The notes below the pieces were generated by a model. The model did no database searches. It saw only the letters and a program-made list of their open reading frames with translations, and was not told where the DNA came from. Below are positions 7,564 to 13,555 of a stretch of 13,555 nt of DNA, in pieces (within the stretch, counting starts at the first letter, position 1; every line of letters begins with the position of its first letter). The position numbers and the translations under genes are program-made. Origin of the DNA: Cesiribacter sp. (GTDB lineage Bacteria > Bacteroidota > Bacteroidia > Cytophagales > Cyclobacteriaceae); NCBI GenBank assembly GCA_030147305.1, contig JASLAE010000109.1, forward strand, positions 1 to 13,555, in the 5' to 3' direction.

Positions 7564-8280
7564 TCAGGGATAGATTGTTTTAAGGGCCAGAATAAGCTGC
7601 TCGGGATCCTGCAGGTCTGCACTGGCAGTGGCAACATATCTGCGAAGCTGTTGCATTTTCTGTTCATTATCAACCACTTCTTTAAGCCGCTTGAGCGTAC
7701 GCCTGTTCTTTTTTTGCAGGCTGGGTACGGCTGCAAATAATTGTCCCCTGGTATCATATTTAAAATTTACCAGATGCAGCGATCCTTTAATGGCCAGGAA
7801 TACCGCATCTTCTACACTATAAGCTACCGAAGCACCCGTATACCCGGGCATGCCAAAGCTGGGGCCTATTTGCTGCTCGCACAATACCAGCTTGCCCTCA
7901 TGGTCCTCGTCCTCACAAATCTGTAAAGCACCTTCCGACTGACTTACAAAATATTCAAGCAGCTGATGATTTGTCTGCTTATGCAGCACTGCAAAACCAT
8001 TACTCTCATGCAAGACCCTGAAAAAACTAAAACTGTTGTTAAGCGGCAGTGAATAGTAGAGGTAATCTTCATAGACAAAATGCAGTACCTCGGCTGCGGA
8101 ATAGGCTACCTCACCACCAGACCTTCTTACGGTCACAACATCTGTTAAAGGATTGAAAGATAGCTCTTCTATCGAAGGCTCTTTGCCTTCAAGACTAAAC
8201 CAATTCTTTTCAAAGGGCTGACTTTGTGCCCACGTGCTGGTGCTCAAAGCAAAAAATGCCAGAAGGAAAAAGATTCTCAT
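7564..8280 (-). CDS. Exported protein of unknown function, 238 residues
   Basis: I do not recognise this family. It has a clear signal peptide (MRIFFLLAFFALSTSTWA, cut before QSQPFEKNW). The mature protein is about 220 residues. Its first two thirds look beta-rich with frequent aromatic residues (YEDYLYYSLPL, NSFSFFRVLHE). Around residues 120-150 it has two cysteines in an acidic stretch (ICEDEDHEGKLVLCEQQ) that could form a disulfide. The C-terminal 45 residues are basic and helical (KKNRRTLKRLKEVV, NEQKMQQLRRYVATA). There is no lipobox and no recognisable C-terminal sorting domain. The start at 8280 is the only ATG that places the signal peptide first. A possible promoter lies about 120 bases upstream. 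Being a real gene is well supported by length, codon quality and signal peptide; its role is unknown. Confidence 0.82.
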   Translation of the reverse strand: MRIFFLLAFFALSTSTWAQSQPFEKNWFSLEGKEPSIEELSFNPLTDVVTVRRSGGEVAYSAAEVLHFVYEDYLYYSLPLNNSFSFFRVLHESNGFAVLHKQTNHQLLEYFVSQSEGALQICEDEDHEGKLVLCEQQIGPSFGMPGYTGASVAYSVEDAVFLAIKGSLHLVNFKYDTRGQLFAAVPSLQKKNRRTLKRLKEVVDNEQKMQQLRRYVATASADLQDPEQLILALKTIYP

Positions 8281-8583
8281 GTATATGCAAAAATTATCAG
8301 TGGAGTAAGTGCGCCTGAAATAAACAGCCTTCGATAAAGAAAACTTACATTTAATCAGTTTTAAAATTTTCTGAAAAATTAGAAGTATAAATCTGATAAT
8401 CCAAATTTATTTCAATTTATACTTAATATTATAACAAAATGTTGTGAATACAAGGACATTTTATGACATATATATCCTTAAATATTGCATAAAACACTAA
8501 TGAATCAGCTGATCCTTTTAAGTATTGCTACCCACTTTTCATTAATTGACTGATTATCAATCAGCTCCAATTTTTTAATAAAA
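8281..8583. other. AT-rich divergent intergenic region
   Basis: No gene is visible on either strand. The stretch is distinctly more AT-rich than its surroundings. It contains one candidate minus-strand promoter, the palindrome ATCAGCTGAT (8504-8513), and the hairpin CTGATT-ATC-AATCAG (8550-8564). The latter two share the word AATCAGCT and could be related operator-like sites. Confidence 0.5.
8402..8438 (-). promoter_or_regulatory. Candidate promoter for the 238-residue exported protein
   Basis: On the minus strand TAAATTTG (8409-8402) exactly matches the Bacteroidota -7 box TAnnTTTG, and TTTG occurs at 8438-8435. The 25-base spacing is slightly longer than the usual range, so confidence is low. 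The leader would be about 115 bases. Confidence 0.3.
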
Positions 8584-8945
8584 TTGCCTTCGATAGATGA
8601 CAATAGCGCTAGAAATCATCGACACCCAACAAGGCAACTCCTTTCTACCTTCATACTATTGATAGTTGCTCTTTGCTGTTTGCTCCGGCTAATCACCCAT
8701 GCACAAACCGATAATGATTCGGCACCCGAAAATCCAGTGGCTATCCTGGACTCACAGCACATAAAGAAGAATGGTTGTGGAATGGACGAGCCTTCGCGAA
8801 AAGAGGCTTGAGGCCTGCGTTATCCAGTACGCTGCTGATGGCGAAAATTTTAGGGAGCTTTGCAAGCATTCCCAGGCAGTAAATATCAAGAGGCTTCAAA
8901 AACTTTCAGGCATAACAGACTATAGCCTTATAGGTGCTGGTAACA
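8584..8945 (+). pseudogene. Frameshifted remnant of a secreted FN3-like protein
   Basis: Two overlapping plus-strand frames together read like the start of a secreted Bacteroidota protein. The first (from a TTG at 8584) gives a hydrophobic export-type segment (LLSTFILLIVALCCLL, ending THAQ) and then NPVAILDSQHIKKNG, and stops at 8811. The second (from 8771) continues with VVEWTSLREKRLEACVIQYA, then ADGENFRELCKHSQ and TDYSL. This resembles the W-T-x-x-E...ADG-x-x-F...Y module common in type IX-secreted or adhesin-like proteins of the phylum. One surplus base between about 8764 and 8785 would join them. There is no ATG, and the module breaks off without its last strands. The second frame stays open formally to 9034, but from about 8946 it merely reads through the terminator of the opposite gene. 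A sequencing error in an intact short gene is the main alternative. Confidence 0.5.
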
Positions 8946-8950
8946 GAAAA

Positions 8951-8972
8951 GGCCCGGTACTGCTACCGGGCC
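8951..8972 (-). terminator. Rho-independent terminator of the 538-residue exported protein gene
   Basis: Perfect 9-bp stem GGCCCGGTA/TACCGGGCC with a 4-base loop, followed on the minus strand by TTTTCTGTT. It lies 34 bases past the stop codon of the minus-strand gene ending at 9006. Confidence 0.9.
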
Positions 8973-9005
8973 ATCCCTCATGCTTAGATCTTGCCGAGAA
9001 ACGTT

Positions 9006-10622
9006 CTAGTCCAGGTGTGCACTGCCGCTATTAGGCACCAGATTTATTTTGGCAAAACGCTGCAAGCGCTTGCGCTGACCGAAGACAACCACTTCTCCGT
9101 TCGTAATCTGCTCACATACTTTAGGGCGTATGATTACACTGGCATCTGCCGCCTTGAAAAGAGGCTTCCTTACCTGGTTTCCCTTGCTGTCCATTTCTAC
9201 CAACACTGCCAGGGCCTGGCTCTTGCTGAGGGTCATATGATGCACCTTCCCCTTTTTGGCAACAAGGTTTTTAGGATGGTCATTAAAAATAAAATACATT
9301 TTATCCTTTACCACTGCCATGGTATAAGAGGAGTAAAATCCGCCATCATTCGCTGTTCGCTGTCTTTTAGGGATCTGGTGCGCCCAGTCTATCTCACCAG
9401 CCGGATTTATGTTAATAACAATAATATTGTTGTAATAGTAATAGGTCTTGGAAGTAGCACCCATATTCGGACTGTTGGTGGTAATAACACGGATATAGTA
9501 CTGCTCTCCCACCAATATGGCTCCGCCATCGTCCCTTAATACAATATCATCCAGATCGTACTGAAACAATTCTACATTCTTACCATTCTCTATCTTTTCT
9601 TTAGTAGCCGCGGCTTTAGCTTCGCTTAAGTCCTCTGTTAAAAAGTCGGCATCAAAGTCCTTAAAGCTTTGCTGCTTCACCAGCTTTGACTGGGCATCGA
9701 TGGTTAGGAAAAAACTGCCTTTGATGCTGGAAGTTCTTTCGGGAGAAAAGAAGCCAGCACAAACAATGTCCTGGTTTGGCAACACCGCAATCTGCATATC
9801 ATTCAGGTATTTTCCAGGAATGTCTACAGCATATTCAGTGAAATCATTGCCCTCGTTGCGGTAACTCAGCACCTGAAAATTAGCATTGGGGGCTCCCCTG
9901 CGCTTGAGCTTGCGCTTTTCTTTAAACAGCCGGCCTAATAGATGAATGTTACCGGCATTGTCTACCTTGTAACGTTCTACTTCAAAAAGTTTTTCTTCAT
10001 AAGGCAGCTCTACCTGTTTCTCCCACAGCTGATTCATTTCCCAATCCAGCACATGGAAGCCAAAGCGCTCATTTTTATCATCGTCATAAGGCAGGTTGTA
10101 GAATACCAGATATTTGGTTGAATCCGTAGAAACTGCAAAGCCGTAATTTCCACTGTTGCCCCTGCTGTGACCAGTATAATCGATTGCAGCAATCTGGCGG
10201 GGCTCACCTACTGGCATAAGCGTTTGCTTGCTGATGGGCTGTACGAACAATTTCCGCTCTTTGTCCTGCTGATCTGCGAGTGAGGTAAAGATAAAAAGCC
10301 TGTTGTTATAGTGTACGATCTGCTCCAGGTAGAGCTTTTTATTATTGTGCTTCAGTGCTACTTCTACTGTTTGGGTTTTGTTCATGCCCGTATCGTAATG
10401 CTCCAGGGAGAAAGTAGAGCTGGACCCATAAAAGCCGCCGGTCTTTAGGCGCAGGGCATAGAAGCCCGATTCATCATGCCCAATAACATCATAGAGCGTA
10501 GATCGTCTGGATTCTTCCTGCGGATCGCCCCACAAAATGTTTACATCGCTGCCAAGCTGCTGGGCCAGCGCCATTGAATAACAGCTGCACAGGAACAGCA
10601 AAAGCAAGGAAATTTTTTTCAT
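9006..10622 (-). CDS. Exported protein of unknown function, 538 residues, propeller-like
   Basis: I cannot assign a named family. A signal peptide (MKKISLLLLFLCSCYSMALA, cut before QQLGSDV) precedes about 518 residues dominated by short beta-strands. Phrases of the type found in WD/NHL-like propeller blades recur: VDNAGNIHLLGRLF (220-233), LPNQDIVCAGFFS (281-293), LRDDGGAILVGEQYY (362-376), VVKDKMYFIFND (437-448) and ITNGEVVVFGQ (506-516). This spacing suggests six or seven irregular blades, which is inference. A helical, lysine-rich insert follows at about 330-350, and a tyrosine run (TYYYYNN) lies near 395. No catalytic motif, lipobox or type IX sorting domain is seen. The gene has its own terminator and is transcribed away from the GNAT gene. 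The start at 10622 is the only one that fits the signal peptide. Confidence 0.85.
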   Translation of the reverse strand: MKKISLLLLFLCSCYSMALAQQLGSDVNILWGDPQEESRRSTLYDVIGHDESGFYALRLKTGGFYGSSSTFSLEHYDTGMNKTQTVEVALKHNNKKLYLEQIVHYNNRLFIFTSLADQQDKERKLFVQPISKQTLMPVGEPRQIAAIDYTGHSRGNSGNYGFAVSTDSTKYLVFYNLPYDDDKNERFGFHVLDWEMNQLWEKQVELPYEEKLFEVERYKVDNAGNIHLLGRLFKEKRKLKRRGAPNANFQVLSYRNEGNDFTEYAVDIPGKYLNDMQIAVLPNQDIVCAGFFSPERTSSIKGSFFLTIDAQSKLVKQQSFKDFDADFLTEDLSEAKAAATKEKIENGKNVELFQYDLDDIVLRDDGGAILVGEQYYIRVITTNSPNMGATSKTYYYYNNIIVININPAGEIDWAHQIPKRQRTANDGGFYSSYTMAVVKDKMYFIFNDHPKNLVAKKGKVHHMTLSKSQALAVLVEMDSKGNQVRKPLFKAADASVIIRPKVCEQITNGEVVVFGQRKRLQRFAKINLVPNSGSAHLD

Positions 10623-10772
10623 CTAATCTAAAGGAAATTGGGTAAACACATCCAAGATACGCCGGAGCCTTTATCTTTTTGCATAGGGAAACAAAAAATG
10701 CTTACTTGTATTCCCTGCTGCTTAAGGGAGGACTGCACTTTTGTTCAACCACCTATTGAGGAGATAAAGAAA

Positions 10773-11615
10773 ATGCTTCAGTTCAAGACCTTGGAGGGTA
10801 TTGCTCACGAAGACATCCGCCTTACCTTTAACGAAGCATTTCGGGAATATTTTGTGCCCATTTATCTTACACCAGAACAATTAACACAAAAGTTATGGGT
10901 TGAAGGTTTTGAGGCCAGGCTATCGGCAGGCGCATTTGAGGGTGACAGGCTGGTAGGCCATATGCTGCATGGGGTTGGCCAATGGAACCAGCTAACAGCT
11001 GCATACAATGGCGGTACCGGGGTATTGCCCAACCAGCGTGGTCAACAGCTTACGCAGCGGATTTACAACTTTATCCTACCACACCTGCAGGATAATGGTA
11101 TCCATTTGAGCCTACTGGAGGTAATTCAGGAAAATGTAAAAGCCAGGCGTATTTACGAATCTGTTGGTTTTTCGATTGTTCGGGAGCTGGATTCCTTCAA
11201 AGGAATAATTAGCGGCGCTTTGGCCAGACCAGAGGTAAGAGAACTTAATGCCCCTGACTGGGAGGTACTGCAAAGCTTCTGGAGTTGGCAACCCAGCTGG
11301 CAACATTCTTTGCAATGCCTGAAACGAGCAAACAGCAGCTATAAATGCTATGGCATCGAAAGGGAGGGGCAACTGGTCGCCTATGCTGTCATTAACCCAC
11401 TCAACAGACGGGTGCCAAGCTTTGCTGTTGCGCCTCCATGGCGCGGCCAGGGGTTAGGCCGGCAACTCCTTCAGCATCTGCAGCAGCTGTATGCACAGGA
11501 ACCACTAACCTTCATTAATATCGAGCATGAGGCAGCCGACACCATTAAATTCCTGCAAGGCCTGGGCTTACAACCATTAATCAGGCAGTTTGAAATGACC
11601 CGGATGTTCAGATAA
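10773..11615 (+). CDS. Tandem GNAT-family N-acetyltransferase
   Basis: A 280-residue cytoplasmic protein made of two GNAT folds, which transfer acetyl from acetyl-CoA to an amine. The N-terminal half (about 1-145) has the acceptor-side strands and VLPNQRGQQLTQ (85-95) where the pyrophosphate-binding loop should be, then NVKARRIYESVGF (121-133). The C-terminal half (about 155-280) has the canonical loop VAPPWRGQGLGRQLL (219-233) and a closing FLQGLGL. The first loop deviates from the R/Q-x-x-G-x-G/A consensus, so only the second site clearly binds acetyl-CoA. The start at 10773 is favoured by a GGAG about 9 bases ahead. The frame is open further back, with an alternative ATG at 10698 that would add 25 residues including a Cys-rich CIPCCLREDC. 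The substrate is unknown. Confidence 0.88.
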   Translation: MLQFKTLEGIAHEDIRLTFNEAFREYFVPIYLTPEQLTQKLWVEGFEARLSAGAFEGDRLVGHMLHGVGQWNQLTAAYNGGTGVLPNQRGQQLTQRIYNFILPHLQDNGIHLSLLEVIQENVKARRIYESVGFSIVRELDSFKGIISGALARPEVRELNAPDWEVLQSFWSWQPSWQHSLQCLKRANSSYKCYGIEREGQLVAYAVINPLNRRVPSFAVAPPWRGQGLGRQLLQHLQQLYAQEPLTFINIEHEAADTIKFLQGLGLQPLIRQFEMTRMFR

Positions 11616-11767
11616 AGGATGCGTCTGAAAATAACGGGGACCCTAATGGTAGGAACCAGCTTCAGAAGCCATCTATCCACCATTTTCATCCATTCATCAT
11701 AACATCCTGTTAGCATTTCCATCATTATTATACATTAGCTTACGGAAAACCATAATTGTTAAAATTC

Positions 11768-13555
11768 ATGATTGATAATTTAAGAAGAGGATTCTTAGTC
11801 TTGTTGACGCTCATGGTAGCGACCGCTGCCCTGGCTCAATCAGATGCTTATCGCTACAGCCTTGATTTAAATCAGGTAAAAGATGACCAGCTACAGGTAG
11901 TGTTGCTAACCCCTGCTATTAACCAGAAGACTATCACATTCTTTATGCCCAAGATCATTCCCGGTACATATCGTGAGAGTGATTATGGTATGTTTGTCAG
12001 TGATGTAAAAGCATTTGACAAAAAAGGAAAAGAGCTGCCGGTCTCGCAACTGGACCAGAACAGCTGGCAGATCAGCAAAGCCGATAAAATGGTGCGCCTG
12101 AGCTACTGGGTGGAAGATATTTTCGATACCCAAAAAGAAAACCAGGTATACATGATGTCGGCCACCAATATAGAGGAAGGCAAAAACTTTGTAATTCACC
12201 CTCCCGGCTTTTTTGGCTATTTCGATGGGATGAAAGAACAGGCTTTTGAGCTCACCGTCACAAAACCAGACAGCCTCTACGGTAGCACAGGACTTATTCC
12301 TGTGAGCAGCACCGCCAGCCAGGATGTTTACCAAACCAGGGATTATGACCTGCTGATGGATTCTCCCCTCATGTACAATGTCCCTGACACCACGTTTATA
12401 GATGTGGCCAATGCCAAAGTGCTGGTAAGCGTTTATTCCCCAAACAAGCAGGTAAAATCTGAATACCTTGCCAAGCAATTCAACAAATTACTACAGGCTA
12501 CTGCAGATTATCTGGGGGGTGAATTACCGGTAGAAAAGTATGCTTTTATCATGTACTTTGCTGCTCCTGGCACAGCTAGCCCACGCCAGGGGGCTCTGGA
12601 ACATAATGTGTCTTCATTCTACTACATCTCTGAATATCCGCAGGAGATGATGGCCCCACAACTGGTAGACATTGCCGCCCATGAATTCTTCCACATTGTA
12701 ACACCTTTAACGGTTCATTCTAAGGAAATCGAAGATTTCGATTTTAACAAAGCTGTGCTGTCCAAGCACCTGTGGCTGTATGAAGGAGTTACAGAGTATT
12801 TTTCGGATCATGTACAGGTACGGAACAACATCATTTCCCCTGCCCAGTTCCTGGAAAAACTTTTGGAGAAAATCAACAATTCTACCACCAGCTATAACGA
12901 CACCCTGCCCTTTACAGAACTGAGCACGGAGGCTGCCGCTAAACATGCAGACCAGTATGGCAATGTTTATGAAAAAGGAGCGCTGATTGGTGCCATGCTG
13001 GACCTGCGCCTGCTGGAACTTTCCAAAGGAGAAATGGATCTGCAAAAGCTGCTTCAGCAATTAAGTGATCGATATGGCAAAAATAAGCCCTTTGATGACG
13101 ACGAGCTGTTTGGAGTGATTGAGCAGATGACGTATCCAGAAATTGGCGAATTTCTGCGCCGCTATGTAGGTGGCCCGGAACCACTACCCCTGCAGGAATA
13201 CTTTGCAAAAGTAGGTGTGGTCTTTGAGAAACAACCAGATACTCAGGTAGCTACACTGGGCAAAGTTAACTTTGGTTTTAACCAGGAGCAGGGACGCCTG
13301 GAAATAGCAAACACCGCCAGTATGAATGAATTTGGCAAACAACTGGGGTACCAGAAAGGCGATCTGCTATTACGCCTGCAGCAGCAGGATCTTACTCCCG
13401 CCACTGCACAGGGCATTTTCGAAAATTATTCCGCTAACACAAAAGCGGGTGACAAGGTGGAAATAGTGGTTGGCCGCAAAAACGAAGCAGGCGCTTATGA
13501 GGAAGTTACACTCTCTGCTCCTGCCATGCTGGTGGCTGCACCAGGCAAATCAACC
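11768..13555 (+). CDS. Exported M61-family (glycyl aminopeptidase-like) metallopeptidase with PDZ domain, 3' end outside window
   Basis: The visible 596 codons encode a secreted zinc peptidase of family M61. A signal peptide (MIDNLRRGFLVLLTLMVATAALA, cut before QSDAYRYSL) is followed by the beta-rich M61 N-terminal domain (about 25-200, with MPKIIPGTYRESDYG). The catalytic domain (about 210-460) carries HEFFH (H305, E306, H309) and the third zinc ligand E339 in LYEGVTEYFSDH. The substrate-side segment GALEHNVSSFYY precedes it. A PDZ-like domain occupies about 490-590 (NEFGKQLGYQKGDLLLRL, KAGDKVEIVVGRK). After HEFFH the sequence reads IVTPLTVHS instead of the WNVKR-type stretch usual in the family. 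The ATG at 11768 places the signal peptide first, and no Shine-Dalgarno or clear promoter was found in the 152 bases upstream. Little more than the C-terminus is likely missing. Confidence 0.92.
   Translation, partial: MIDNLRRGFLVLLTLMVATAALAQSDAYRYSLDLNQVKDDQLQVVLLTPAINQKTITFFMPKIIPGTYRESDYGMFVSDVKAFDKKGKELPVSQLDQNSWQISKADKMVRLSYWVEDIFDTQKENQVYMMSATNIEEGKNFVIHPPGFFGYFDGMKEQAFELTVTKPDSLYGSTGLIPVSSTASQDVYQTRDYDLLMDSPLMYNVPDTTFIDVANAKVLVSVYSPNKQVKSEYLAKQFNKLLQATADYLGGELPVEKYAFIMYFAAPGTASPRQGALEHNVSSFYYISEYPQEMMAPQLVDIAAHEFFHIVTPLTVHSKEIEDFDFNKAVLSKHLWLYEGVTEYFSDHVQVRNNIISPAQFLEKLLEKINNSTTSYNDTLPFTELSTEAAAKHADQYGNVYEKGALIGAMLDLRLLELSKGEMDLQKLLQQLSDRYGKNKPFDDDELFGVIEQMTYPEIGEFLRRYVGGPEPLPLQEYFAKVGVVFEKQPDTQVATLGKVNFGFNQEQGRLEIANTASMNEFGKQLGYQKGDLLLRLQQQDLTPATAQGIFENYSANTKAGDKVEIVVGRKNEAGAYEEVTLSAPAMLVAAPGKST

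Noticed and set aside
8798..9167. 12-base word GAAAAGAGGCTT repeated at 8798-8809 and 9156-9167, with a 9-base copy at 8888
   Set aside because: Several exact 12-base repeats are expected by chance in a 13.5-kb sequence, and one copy lies inside a coding gene. There is no further similarity around the copies.
11906..12478. Minus-strand open frame of 190 codons
   Set aside because: It is antisense to the M61 peptidase gene, whose motifs are unmistakable in the plus frame. The minus product shows no family signature.
1..13555. A mobile element, defence island, biosynthetic cluster or CRISPR locus
   Set aside because: No transposase, integrase, Cas, toxin-antitoxin, restriction or synthase gene is visible, and there are no repeat arrays or attachment-like direct repeats. 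The genes are unrelated single units.

Overview
The window looks like ordinary chromosome from a Bacteroidota bacterium, probably of the Cytophagales type. Four things suggest this. Several signal peptides end in the 'A|Q' style common in that phylum. Most starts lack a clear Shine-Dalgarno sequence. Two candidate promoters carry the Bacteroidota -7 element TAnnTTTG. Finally, there is an FN3-like fragment of the sort found in secreted proteins of this phylum. The placement is inferred from protein style, not from a database match. I see no rRNA, tRNA, transposase, integrase, phage gene or CRISPR array.

Layout, left to right. A calcineurin-like, membrane-anchored metallophosphoesterase (minus) runs off the left edge. 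It is followed by a small exported protein of unknown function (minus) with a strong terminator, then an aldo/keto reductase (minus). A 450-base gap rich in inverted repeats separates the reductase from a SlyD-like FKBP prolyl isomerase (plus). That gene converges on a cytoplasmic YceI-family protein (minus), and the two share one long bidirectional terminator. Next come a GT39/ArnT-like membrane glycosyltransferase (plus) and an exported alpha/beta-hydrolase of the CE1/PHB-depolymerase type (plus). Then there is an exported 238-residue unknown (minus), an AT-rich gap, and a frameshifted remnant of a secreted FN3-like protein (plus). After that lie an exported 538-residue unknown (minus) with its own terminator, a tandem-GNAT acetyltransferase (plus), and an exported M61-family metallopeptidase with a PDZ domain (plus) that runs off the right edge.

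The genes are mostly single transcription units facing different ways, with long spacers. They do not form an operon or an obvious pathway. The shared theme is the cell envelope: one membrane-anchored phosphoesterase, one membrane glycosyltransferase, five intact or partial exported proteins, and one decayed exported protein. I did not find a convincing new multi-gene system. The most useful leads are the frameshifted FN3-like remnant, the three exported proteins with no recognised family, and the inverted-repeat cluster upstream of the SlyD gene.
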